A stretch of DNA of 64,000 nt from NCBI GenBank assembly GCA_023078685.1, contig JALGAS010000001.1, positions 8,263,511 through 8,327,510 on the forward strand, written 5' to 3'. Under the pieces are notes generated by a model. The model was given only the letters and a program-made list of their open reading frames with translations. It was not told the DNA's origin and did not search any database. The translations under genes and the position numbers were made by a program. This DNA comes from Neopestalotiopsis rosae. Taxonomy: Eukaryota; Ascomycota; Sordariomycetes; Amphisphaeriales; Sporocadaceae. The number at the start of each line of letters is the position of its first letter. The stretch's first letter is position 1. This document shows, in pieces, positions 1 to 10,472 of the stretch.

Positions 1-877
1 GAGCTTAGAGTCTTCCCTCGCCCTGCGTGACTCAGAGGGGAAGCTACCAGTTCTCGGCTTCGGGGTCTACCAGATTGACCCCCCAGACACCACGGCGGCA
101 TGTCTGCAAGCGCTGACGGCGGGCTATCGCCACATTGACACAGCGCAGCTGTACCAAAATGAAGCCGAAGTGGGCGTGGCGTTGCGGGCGTGCGGGCTGC
201 CGCGCGAGGACATCTTTATCACAACCAAGATCCGCTATCCTCGTCTCGGCAAGAACAAAACGTATATGCGTGCACTGCAGAGCGTCGAGAAAATTGACCC
301 GCGCGGCGACGAGGGATATGTGGACTTGTTTCTCGTCCACACGCCTTATGGCATTAGTACCAAAGATCGAAAGGAGATGTGGCTGGCGCTGGAGAAGCTG
401 CACGAGGAGGGCCGAGCTCGGGCCATTGGTGTAAGCAACTTTGCGCCTGAGCACATCGAGGAGATGAGGACATACGCCTCAGTGTGGCCCCCAGCTGTCA
501 ACCAGATCTTGGCACGTAGTAAGCTTGCTTTCGAATGATGGAAAGCGAATGCTGATATATCGCAGCTTCATCCCTGGACCCAACAACGGCAGACGGTTGA
601 ATACTGCAATGAACATGGCATTCTGCTCGAGGCCCATACGCCTTTGGCTAGGGGCGCAAGGTGGAAGGACCCTGTTGTTTCTGAGATCGCTGAGAAGCTC
701 GACAAGACACCAGCGCAAATTTTGATCCGATATTGCCTGCAGAAGGGCTGGGTTCCACTGCCCAGAAGCGAGAGGGAAGAGCGCATTAGAGAGAATGCGA
801 CAGTCTTTGATTTTGAAATATCAGAAACTGATATGAATGCTCTCGATGAGCTGGATGGCCAGAAAGTGCCTAATTGA
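1..877 (+). CDS. Aldo/keto reductase, 5' end outside window
   Basis: NADPH-dependent aldo/keto reductase, a cytosolic TIM-barrel enzyme reducing carbonyl substrates; substrate unknown. The frame enters at base 2 and shows the family order: LGFGVYQ strand, RHIDTAQLY with the catalytic Asp and Tyr, TTKI with the catalytic Lys, LVHTP with the catalytic His, then GVSNF, LHPWTQQ and a C-terminal IRYCLQKGWVPLPRS nucleotide-binding stretch. Exon 1 reads to 511 and exon 2 runs 566-877 with TGA at 875-877. The 54-base gap contains an in-frame TGA. The only join that keeps the conserved NQI-x-LHPW spacing uses a GC donor at 512 and an AG acceptor at 564-565, so I read it as a GC-AG intron. A GT donor at 516 fits neither phase nor spacing. 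The start codon is upstream of the window. Neighbour downstream is the Kex2-repeat protein; no functional link is shown. Confidence 0.85.
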
Positions 878-2067
878 GAAAAACAGGTACACATTACTAC
901 TTTCCATGATTTCTTCTGCTACTCATCTTTCACGGAGTCCGATATCATACGACGGAGGGAAATGCCAGATCCAAGCTTGCTGAGAAGAGAGTCTCAATCT
1001 ACAAACCATACAAGAACCATAGTTCACTGCGAATTGAACATTAGCAAAGGGCATCTTCGATATCATGGCACCCAAGGGCAAACTGGCTTGACCGGTCCAT
1101 GAATAAACCAGCCTGAGCGATCGCACAGAGGTGCTGTACAAGAACTGCTGCTGTGGGTGTGTCTGATACCAATGCCACGCATCCCAGCCGATAAACTTCA
1201 CCATCGTAAAGCACGTTATCATCTTTTGGTTCAGAGCAGCGCATCGCACATGGATGTGACATTGTCATGCAGAATATGATAGACATGAACATGGCCAGGC
1301 TAGCTGCATCGATAATTGCAGTTCTTGACCGATTTGATGTTTCGGTAATGCGCGGGAGGTGGCTGGAAAACTCCTCTGATGCCGAGAGTTCCAGACTGAT
1401 CGGCTGTGTGAAGCAGACCGCTTGCATGAGACTGGGAGCTTGTAACCCGTGCAGAGTGCTTATCAACCCCCAATCGGATTGAGGTGCTCATCGACCGTAG
1501 GATGAGGAGGCCCCCCTTCCACATCACGATTGGTTCCGAGCTTTGTCTGCGGTATACTCCGGTCAAGATAGAGAATGCGCTGGCACCGATATGTCGTCGC
1601 AGGATCGATGGCTTCAATCCTCAAGCGAACTTTGCAGGTCCGTACTCATGAAACCCAGGTGTACTTCCAGCTTACCGAGCCACAGTTGAGTTCAAGATCG
1701 TGATTTACTTCATGCGATATCGAAAAGCGGCCGCCTTCTGTATGGTACTTAGCGGTGACTGGTGCAAATTCACAAATAAGGGAATCTGCGCGGTTCGTAT
1801 ATGGTTCAGCTGGTACTCGTAAGCTGAGAACGCAATGCTGTGTCGATCAACTCCACGTAGGAAAAAGCCATCATATCAGCGCTAAATATACTACTCAAAG
1901 CTTGGTGCGAAAGGCCTGACAGAGAAACGACATATTCTGCTGATTATAAAGAGCACCCAAGGGAATCATCCTGTCGAAATAATGAGTCAGATTCCAGAGC
2001 CCTTCCAGTTGCACTCTTCACCGTGTCAAATCAGCCCAACATTACCTTGTATTCATACTAGGACGCA
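878..2067. other. Gene-free interval upstream of the Kex2-repeat gene
   Basis: About 1.2 kb between the reductase stop and the secreted repeat protein. The open frames here are short, overlap on both strands and show no recognisable motif. It ends with the promoter of the next gene. Confidence 0.6.
1945..1950 (+). promoter_or_regulatory. Probable TATA box
   Basis: TATAAA lies 118 bases before the ATG at 2068, a usual distance in filamentous ascomycetes. Assignment is by sequence and position only. Confidence 0.5.
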
Positions 2068-2523
2068 ATGCATCATTCAAACCTCGTTTCTCTCCTAGCA
2101 AGCATTGCTACGGCCGCTAGTGGTGTTCTGGCAGCACCAGCCGCTGGAACTGAGCCAACCATGTACCCACGAGAGGTGGAGGTAGATCCTCGCACCGTTC
2201 ATCTTGAATCTTCAGTCACAGGTTTTAAGCGCTCAGAACCGACCCTCGTTGCGAGAGACGGAGAGATCGACCCACGTACTGTTCATTTGGAATCTTCGGC
2301 GACGGGGTTCAAGCGTTCAGAGGCAACCCTAGTGGCCAGAGAACCGCAAGAAGTAGATCCTCGGACCGTTCATCTTGAGTCTTCGGTCACTGGTTGGAAG
2401 CGTTCAGAGCCGACGCTGCTTGTTCGAGACGATGAAATCGATCCTCGGACCGTTCATCAGGAGTCCTCGGCCACAGGCTTCAAGCGCTCGGAGCCAACAT
2501 TGGTTGTGCGGGAGGAGCAGTAG
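2068..2523 (+). CDS. Secreted Kex2-repeat protein, possible peptide (RiPP-like) precursor
   Basis: Unrecognised intronless protein of 151 residues. Residues 1-22 form a signal peptide (hydrophobic core, ending SGVLA before APAA). The rest is about four copies of a 28-29-residue unit: SEPTLV-x-R-x-x-E-[VI]-DPRTVH-x-ESS-[VA]-TG-[FW]-KR, then a partial fifth copy. The dibasic KR at 54-55, 82-83, 111-112 and 139-140 are regular Kex2-type sites, so Golgi processing would release near-identical peptides. Copies 1 and 3 carry EVD and SVTG while copies 2 and 4 carry EID and SATG, which suggests that a two-unit block was duplicated. This architecture is that of fungal Kex2-processed repeat proteins (ustiloxin/dikaritin and epichloecyclin precursors, alpha-pheromones). 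Units hold no Cys or Tyr and do not resemble alpha-pheromone. No UstYa/DUF3328 gene is visible in the window, so a modified product is unproven; an unmodified peptide or a cell-surface protein is equally possible. Confidence 0.75.
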   Translation: MHHSNLVSLLASIATAASGVLAAPAAGTEPTMYPREVEVDPRTVHLESSVTGFKRSEPTLVARDGEIDPRTVHLESSATGFKRSEATLVAREPQEVDPRTVHLESSVTGWKRSEPTLLVRDDEIDPRTVHQESSATGFKRSEPTLVVREEQ

Positions 2524-5500
2524 TCCAGCAAGGGAGGTCGGTGACCGAGTGGAAACGTTCCGTGTACACCGTCAAGGGGCATAATTCTCCACGACAGTCG
2601 GTCAGGGATTTCAGGCCAGGTCAAATGCCAATGTGCAGGAGTTGAGCATCTTGTATATGCATGCGCTAGCTAGAATAACTCGAGGCTTTGATGTTTGCAC
2701 AATTCTGGTTGGCCGATGATAGTTGCAGCAGGATCAGAAATGAATAGCTCAACAGCACTTGGTGTCCTCTAATGTTGCTGCTCTTCGTGTACAGAGTATG
2801 TTTGGTGTTTGCCCACGGAACGTGTCTCGCAGGAGATTAGTGAGAAACCCAAGCCATGAAGTCAGTCTCGCGCAGTAGGAGAATAAAAAGGCTAGAACAG
2901 GACCTGCATCGGGCGGTTTGGCCCCCCTAAAAATTGGCCTGAGTCAACAATACGATGGAAGATGGACTATGTCGCGTCTGCCGTGGACAACTGACTTCAT
3001 TCCATTGTTTTACCGAACAGGGAGGTGGCAATCTTGTTTTCTAATAGCAGCCTGTTGTGTCGTAAGATGAATCTGCAATAAGACGAAAGAAGCAAAGGTA
3101 AGTGGAGGCCCGGAGGGCGGGAGGACGGGAGCCATGTCGACTTTTGTGGGGTCGAGCCTGCAAATCCGGGGGTTCTGGGGTAGGGCCAAAGAGGGTTCAG
3201 GCCACAATGGTTTCGATGAGGGAATCAACGGGGGAGTTCAGGCTTCAGAAGAATGAAACAAAGACAGAAGAGGCATCTTGCCAGCCAGAAGATGTAAACA
3301 TAACGTACGTGCGTATGCAGTCGCAAATGCGTGTTGCAGGGACACACGCACATAGACAAGAGTCGTACGCGAATCACCTGATGCTCATTTCAACTGCGTG
3401 TGAGAATGAGGGGAAAGCGGCCACTGTTCCCGGCGTGGATGCGACGCAAATCCAAGCCCCAACGCAATGCAATCCCAACCTTGTTCAAGCAGGGAGAAAC
3501 AGCAACAGCAGCAGCCATCAACAGACAAATGGGCCGAAACAGGATTGGTAGTATGCGTTCCCTACCACAGAGGGCAATGAGGAGGGGGGATGGCAATAAG
3601 TGAGGGAAGCACACGCACACACAAACTTATTACTCCAACTCACCCGTCTTCCCTCTTAATTCATCTCCCTCTCTCTTGGTCCCTCTTTCCTCCATTACCT
3701 TACTAACATGCCAGCCTGGCAATGTACACTGCCCACAAACCAGTACTTTTCAACCCCCAAGTCCCCAAGTTGCCTGGCCGTATTTTGACTTCACTTCACC
3801 TCCGCACTTGAATTCTCTTTTCTGCTCCTTCCTGTCCCAATCGACCGTTGCAGATCCGGCAAGGGGTGCCATCACCAACGCCCGCCACGAGAGAGGCCAG
3901 CAAACTCTCAAATTGCCGAACGAGGAGAAAACGAGGACAGAGGCGCACGCTGTGTGCCTGTAATAGGTCGCTCCCAGCACACCATGACCCTAGCCATGAC
4001 TCGTGCCTCATGGGACAGAGCATCAATAGCCCACGCATACCACCATGCCATCAACATACCAACCGTCAGACATCCAAGCAGCAATATCGCAGGCGACGCT
4101 CGCTTCGCTGGCACGCGGGTGTTGCCGCCACACGCCAAGCGTGGCGCTCGCTCCTTTGAGCTCACATGGTATGGCTCGGTTGCCTGGTGCGAGCACTTGT
4201 CACAACATTTCGGACGCGTATACTCGCATGGACACCCAAAGTCAACAAAGATACGTACTTCTCTTTTCGACATGGGCAGTGCATCCAATATCAAGGTGTT
4301 TGTGTCGTTCTCCAACACGCCGGTCAGGAACAAACATGTCTACCAGAAGATATGATGGTGAATCAGCTTGAAATCAACATCCAGACTCGAAACGTGCTGC
4401 CAATATCAGACGGACAGACTAAAATGTGTTGCCTGCAGAGTGTCGCGTGAGCCAGGGCTGGCCTAGAGATGTGTCGAGTGGCACAAGAGTGGATGTTGAA
4501 ATCGTTTGTGTGTACACGACCATATCTGCACGGATTATTATCACTGTGGGTGGGAGGACCACATTATGACCACATTGTCTGACGAGCGACAATTTTACAC
4601 AATTGGCCGATGCATGACCACGGTCTCTTTCTCTCTTACACTCTCTCTTTGGTAAGTGCAGCTCTATCTTCGTTGCGAAGGTTTCGGGTCGAATATCGTG
4701 GTTGGCAGTCCTACCTTGGTGGTCTTGAGCTAGGTTCAACGAAGTCGGGATAAGAATCCAACAAGGCCTGAAGAAGATCCGGGGAAGGACTGGGTCAAAT
4801 ACTATCTTTGCCGTGGATCTCGTTATTCCAGCTAAGACAACACCATTGCCAAGAACAGTTAGGTATCTGGGGCTTTATCTCTTCCAAGTTCCATCTTTCT
4901 TTTTCAGGTTTAGCAGCATCACGCCCTCAACACCATGGAACTCCACGAGCTTTCAAGTGGGCTCTGTGATTGGAGCAACAGACAAGACGATGGGGTCAAA
5001 AGAAGACAAGTGGGGGTTGGGAACTTGGATGTGCTTCAGTGGGCACTGTGAACGGGATTGCGGACGACAATGGGCAGTGGCCGAGGGTATTGGACAGAAG
5101 TGGGTCCAAGCAGAAAAAAGCCCTCATTCAGCCTCCTGCTGGTGGCCTTGCGGCCAGAGATCGTGAAGTTGCGAGCGATAGCTCGACCGACAAGGACTCG
5201 GGAGCACTGGCCAAGTCCATTGATGGACAGGTATCGACTTTTTTGACCCAATTGGGAGTCAATTGAGCAACAGCAGCCATGGGTCGTCAGATGAAGTCAT
5301 CAGGCACAAGTCAACAGTCTCAAAGTGGATATGTTCTGTGTTGCAAACAAAGGAAATTGCTCATCCATTTGTCTCCGAATCCAGAAAGACGAATCTGGGA
5401 AGATGATGGTTTATATTTTACAGGTCCCGAAAGACTTTTTGACAGGTGTCCACCTCCGGTACTTGTCTACAAAGATCCATTGCTATGCAAGCCTTCCATC

Positions 5501-5669
5501 TAAAGCCCCTGCGTCCCCAATCTATGCCTCTATCGTCTATGCTGGATTCCCAATTGAACACAGGACAAACCGTGACAGGATGAAGCCACGATCCATCGCG
5601 ACTCGGTCGCGTTTCACACAGTCGAGAGCATTGTGTGAGCCCAGCCTCCGCAAGATGGGAGTAAACCGT
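2524..5669. other. Gene-free 3.1 kb interval
   Basis: No convincing gene. Open frames on both strands are short, mutually overlapping and without family motifs. A CT-rich plus-strand tract near 3630-3720 looks promoter-like but no gene follows it clearly. The frame at 4970-5266 has a somewhat protein-like end yet no homology I recognise. Confidence 0.5.
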
Positions 5670-6306
5670 TTAGGTCTGTGTTTCCTCAAGTTAGAATTGA
5701 GCTCGTTCAACATCAAGTGAGGTATTTTTGTTTTCCGGGAATTACGTACGAACTTGGCCATGAGGGCAACCATGAGGTCGAAAAGACCGATGGCCTCGAC
5801 GAAAGCGAAACCCAGAATGGCGTAAGAGAAAAGCTGGCCACGGAGAGCAGGGTTGCGGGCAACACTGGTCAGGAGGGCAGAGAAGACGAGACCGATACCG
5901 ATACCGGCACCAGTCAGACCGATGGCGGCGGAACCCATACCCAAGTTCTTGGAGACCTCGACCATAGCCTGAGCGATCTCAGAGGAGTAGGCACGCTTCT
6001 GGAAAGCCTGACGGGTGGTGGCGTTGATGATCTGGGAAGCCTGCTGGCGCTTGACGGTCTGGAAGGCGTTGCCTGTGAAGGGATTCGATTAGCCATTGTC
6101 GCGGGCCATTGAGATGAATTGAGTTCTCGATGGAGGCAATTGAGCTCGATGGAAGAAAAGTTTTTTTTCGCTCGTCGAGCGGGTTTTCACGTACTGGTGA
6201 TGCTGCGCTTGGCGGCAGCGGTGGCCTGGACGCGCATGGCAGGGCGGGCAGCCTTGGTGGCCATGGACGAAGCCAGGCGGGAAGCAGCAACACGGACGGC
6301 GGCCAT
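5670..6306 (-). CDS. atp9: ATP synthase subunit 9 (c subunit), mitochondrial precursor
   Basis: Proteolipid c subunit of the F0 rotor of mitochondrial ATP synthase; its ring carries protons through the inner membrane. Three exons: 6306-6195, 6072-5750 and 5675-5670, with introns of 122 and 74 bases (donors GTACGT, acceptors CAG). They join in phase to give 146 residues; the last exon is only ACC TAA. A long Arg/Ser/Ala-rich presequence of about 66 residues ends near [10 protein letters not shown], where the Neurospora precursor is cut. The mature part has the glycine-rich first helix (GAGIGIG), the RNPALRGQ polar loop and the second helix with the proton-carrying Glu130 in GFAFVEAIG. Length and sequence match the nuclear ATP9 of sordariomycetes almost exactly, so identification is very secure. 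Confidence 0.97.
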
Positions 6307-9300
6307 TGTGATGGTTGTGGATGGTTTGAGGGGAGAGGTGTGGATGGAAAGTTGCGGTGGCTTTGAGATTGATGGATGGGAAGGAGCAGAAGCTGTGTGA
6401 TCTGGGGAAAAGAGCTTGGAAAGTTGGGAAGGGAGAGCTCGGAAAAACGAAGGGACAGGTGGACATGAAAGACAGCCGGTTTAGAGCGCAATGCAACCGC
6501 TGGCAGCTGGGAAGACGGACAATCGAAGGCTGATCAACCAAGAGATGGGAGACAAACGACGGCGTCGACTACTGTGTGGATCAAGAAAGGACCAAAGCTC
6601 GTGAGAAAATTTGCTGGAGCTACCCAAAAGAGACAAGGGCCACCGGATATTTTGGTGGTTGCGCAAGGCGACAGGGTGAGTCGGGTCATTTCGGGTGGGC
6701 CTCACCTGTCACTGCTCACCTTCCATGACCGCGTTTTCGATTTCGACAGCGGCAACAAGTCTGAGGCCTTTTTTTTCTTTATGGTTTCGTTTTTTTGTTT
6801 TCTGCTCTTGCTTCCGTCACTAACCAAGAAGTGTGGCACACTTCGTGATTCATGGCTATCGGTAACGGACTCTTTTGTCTACGCAATGGAGAAACTATGC
6901 AACCATCCAATACAACCGTCTGAGTTCTTTTGGGTTGGGCCTCTGCGGCCAATTGAGTTTGCAAAGCTCGTGGGGGGGACATGAATCAGAAACGGAACAA
7001 GAATAGACGAAAAGGTAATAGTCACCTCCACTGTTCAAGGCCCCCACTTGGCGGCTGGTGCGATAGTACACAGTAGGTTGCGTCGTTTGTTGTGGTGACT
7101 GGTGACTGGCGGGTTTGGATGGGGGATAGAAACGGAGGAAAGTTACGGTGATGACTAGAGAGTAGAACAAACGATGAGAGGAAAGGCTGTCAAAGAACTT
7201 GTTGACCTGCCACCTCAGTAGACATAATTAAAAGCCGATCTTACTGAGCCTATTTCTGTGCCGTGTCAGCATACTTGGGATTGATAGGAGAGAAAACTTT
7301 CACTCGGACCTTGATAAGCTTCACGGTACAATGGTACATATGACAGGGCTCTGCTGCAATAGACAAGGCTTTCCACCAAGGCTGTTCTGGTTGTTGATGT
7401 TAGCTGATGATGATGAACCATTCAAAACGTGAAACTCGACTAACACCGGGCGATCTCATGAATATAGCGCACTGTGCAACGCACGGGGCAATATAGACAA
7501 AAGAAACAACTCCTCTCCCAACCTGGATAAATAGTCGCATCGCCGCAGTAGATGTGTAAAGTATGTGAGCTGCAGTTCGAGAGATTTAAAAATAGGGGAT
7601 TTGTTTCTCTACAGCATTCCCCCCAAAACCCAAAAGCTGAGGAAATGAAAGCGGGTCAGATCTAGAAAACTTTTCGGCCAATGGCACGTCATCGCTAATG
7701 CCGGCAGGTCGGAAACCCATTTACAGTCTTGGTGAGCCTCAAATGGAAGCGCGCCCAAAAATTGCATTTGACCATGCTGTGTAACCCGACAGAAACATGC
7801 ACACACTTCTGGTAACAAGCTTTTGGTGAGCTGTCATATTGCACCTTGCTCGTCTCGATGAAATTCCGACCCGTCTCCTATTCCTTAAACGAATCCTCGT
7901 CGACCCCAAATTTCTACGCCTACTCTCCCCGATGTCGCGGAAGCCTTGATCAGATTCGAATACTGTACGGTCCATCAGCCTACTCGGAACATTTGGCTAC
8001 CATGAACGAACTCGACTGCACACTGAGCTTGAGCAGAGGTTCGCCTCTCTGGCCTTCGTGGCCTTGCCGGCTCCGTGCCTCAAAACAAACGACGCAACAC
8101 AGCTGATCTGGACGCGATCATGTCAATTTCCGGCGCATACGGTGTCCATTCCTGGCCCAGCCTTGATTTGCATTTGGACAAGGGTGGCAGAGGACTACCA
8201 AATTCTGCAGTAACCCAAGTCGATAAACAGGACTATCAGTCCCCGTCATTGGCGAAATCGATTTGAGCCGCTGTGCCGGTTTCTTTCTCGCAGACTACGA
8301 CTCGAATACTTTGCACCCGTCCTGGTGTCCGCTGCACAGGATACGTGCCCGCGTGTTCATGCCCATTTCAAGCAAGCCCCTTGGCCGTTGAGAACGGCTG
8401 TCATGCTGCCACGCGTGCGCTTCTGCTCCAATCGTGGCGCCAATGCCGTGCAATGCACCATTGAGCATCTCATTTTTCGCTTGTCGCAATGCTAGCAGCT
8501 AGCTACCCTTGCAGCAATGACAAGGATTTAGGGCATTTGAATACAGTGCTCTGTAAACTGCTTGCAGCTGTGAGTGCGAGGTAAGTCACTTCGGTTCAAT
8601 GCGTTCTCTTCCGCGCATATGAAAGCACGTGATGAATTACTCCAACATTGGCTGCCACCAATTTTTGAAGCTGCCTACGTATAATACAGTGAAACTACAT
8701 GTCTCAGAAGTCTTGAAGAACAAAATCATACGTCTCCATCTTCGACTGTGACGTTTTGTGTGAATCAGCTCACTTGCTACAGCACAACGGAAGCGATGAC
8801 TTGACCCGAGTAGGTCTAAATCTGCCACCCGACCCTGAGCCATGAGCATGCACAGGCAACTCGACTGTCCGATCCAGCCGCCGATGATGTCGACAGCGAG
8901 CGAGAACGAGACCAACCTTACACGTACCGATGCACGGAAGATGATGTGCTTAAAAGCCGTCCCCATGGCAGAGGATACGGATGAATGCAAGGCGCATTGC
9001 AAGAAATGGCATTTGAAATATGTGTGAAGTTGGCCAGGCTTGTATGTCAGCTCACAATACGCAATGGCTGAACATCTCGTGGACAACTACCACAGCGATT
9101 GTCACTGTACCAACGGATTAGTCTACCGAACTTGGGTGCCCTTCTTATCCGCCTGAGACCACAAGTCTCCCTTACTTGGCGCGAACTAGCACAGTGTGTT
9201 ACGCAGTCTTGAAGGTGCAAAAAGGCAGAAAGAAGCTCTAGAGACTAGTTCTCGCTAGATTTGCGTATTAGAAGATAACAAAACATGCGTACCTGTACCG

Positions 9301-9561
9301 TCTGGGTCTCACTAGCGAAGTGAGCCATTTGCGCCCTGACCGAATTTGTTCTATAACACGGCCGTTGCATTTCGGCAGTTTGGAATCATGGCAATGCAAA
9401 AAAGAGGCCATTACAAGAGCTTACCATGTCAATTTGAGAAATGGTCCGGGACAACAATATCCGAATTTGAAGAGCAAAAAGTATACTCATGTGCTCACTT
9501 GTTTGCAATTCTTTGCAAAAGAAGTAGACAGAGATCGTGGGAGGGAAACAGTAAAAAGAAT
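6307..9561. other. Gene-free 3.2 kb interval (ATP9 promoter side)
   Basis: Holds the ATP9 upstream region and then nothing convincing. A plus-strand frame near 7840-8215 has stretches of protein-like composition broken by a TGA, but no family is recognisable. Other frames are short shadows. Confidence 0.5.
9553..9557 (-). terminator. RNA polymerase III terminator of the tRNA
   Basis: A run of five T on the minus strand lies four bases past the mature 3' end of the tRNA-Ile gene, as expected for Pol III termination. Confidence 0.7.
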
Positions 9562-9661
9562 TGCTCAGCCACAGGATTGAACTGAGGACCTTCGCATTAC
9601 TTGATATTCTCTTGGTAAGAGGATATTAGTACGACGCTCTAACCAACTGAGCTAGCCGAGC
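9562..9661 (-). tRNA. tRNA-Ile (anticodon AAU), with a 26-base intron
   Basis: Cloverleaf folds on the minus strand. The acceptor stem is GCTCGGC with GCTGAGC (one G-U) and discriminator A. The D arm has GCTC/GAGC around AGTTGGTTA. The anticodon stem is TCGTA with TGCGA, and the loop CTAATA-A places AAT at 34-36. The T loop TTCAATC is flanked by a stem with one T-T mismatch. Exonic halves are 9661-9624 and 9597-9562; the 26-base intron (9623-9598) sits after position 37, the standard site. Mature length is 74 without CCA. Anticodon AAU would be modified to IAU and read AUU, AUC and AUA. Confidence 0.9.
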
Positions 9662-10472
9662 AACTGAATTGTTGAGAGCGTCGTCGTTTATCGACGTATT
9701 GATCACTTCCCCTGTTTGATACAATGGGGTCGGTGTCGAGTTGAGGCACGATTGCATGGACAACATGGTTGATTGAAATATTCCAATCCAGAGAAAAGAC
9801 GTTGTAAAGGTATCTTTGAGGGCATGTTGGCAAAAACAAATGTTGTACCACCAATTTTCTTCTTACTTGGTTCCTATCGTTGCAAGACAAGCTCTTGATA
9901 CGAGCCACGGTTTCCCCTGAAATTGATCAAGTATCCCTGAGTTAATTTATTCATGAAATGAATAATGTGCCTTATTTACGTCGCTCGAAAATTGGAGCAT
10001 CATCTTCAAGTCTTCAGGTATTTTGTGCCTAAAGTCTAACGCGAGCGAAAGATTGACTCAATCTTGATCATGCGATGATCTTGTATCTTAACAGCATTTT
10101 TGTCAGTCCGGAGCAAGTACATACTCAATTCTCGACATGCTCCTCTGCGAAAGTGAACATTCCCGAGTCTCCCCAATAACCACTTTGTGGTTAGCATTTG
10201 TCGTCCTACAAGTGATTTCAGTGCTCACTCCTGCTTGGAAGGATCACGGCAAACTCTCGTTACTATCGAGCTTGAAGCATTGACCAAAGTGCCTGCATGA
10301 TCGAGGGCATTTTCCGAATTCATGTAATAGGAGTTGCGGGTCTTCTTTTGGCTCAAAATCGAATCGCTGAAAGCCGCCATCGACAGTTTTGAAGTTTCCC
10401 CACGATCAGGAGTGGTTTGAATAATTCAAGCATATCGACTTCTTATGTGAACCTCCAGCGCGGTTAATGCCT
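9662..10472. other. Gene-free interval between tRNA-Ile and the unresolved gene
   Basis: Rather AT-rich DNA with no frame longer than about 90 codons and no recognisable motif. Confidence 0.5.

Noticed and set aside
512..540. First reductase as a pseudogene because of an in-frame TGA
   Set aside because: A GC-AG intron removes the stop and gives the exact family spacing.
2068..2523. Alpha-pheromone precursor
   Set aside because: Repeat cores lack the Trp/Cys-containing W-C...C-W type sequence of Sordariomycete alpha-pheromones.
3102..5266. Plus-strand frames of 90-150 codons
   Set aside because: Low complexity, overlapping on both strands, no motif, no consistent splice structure.
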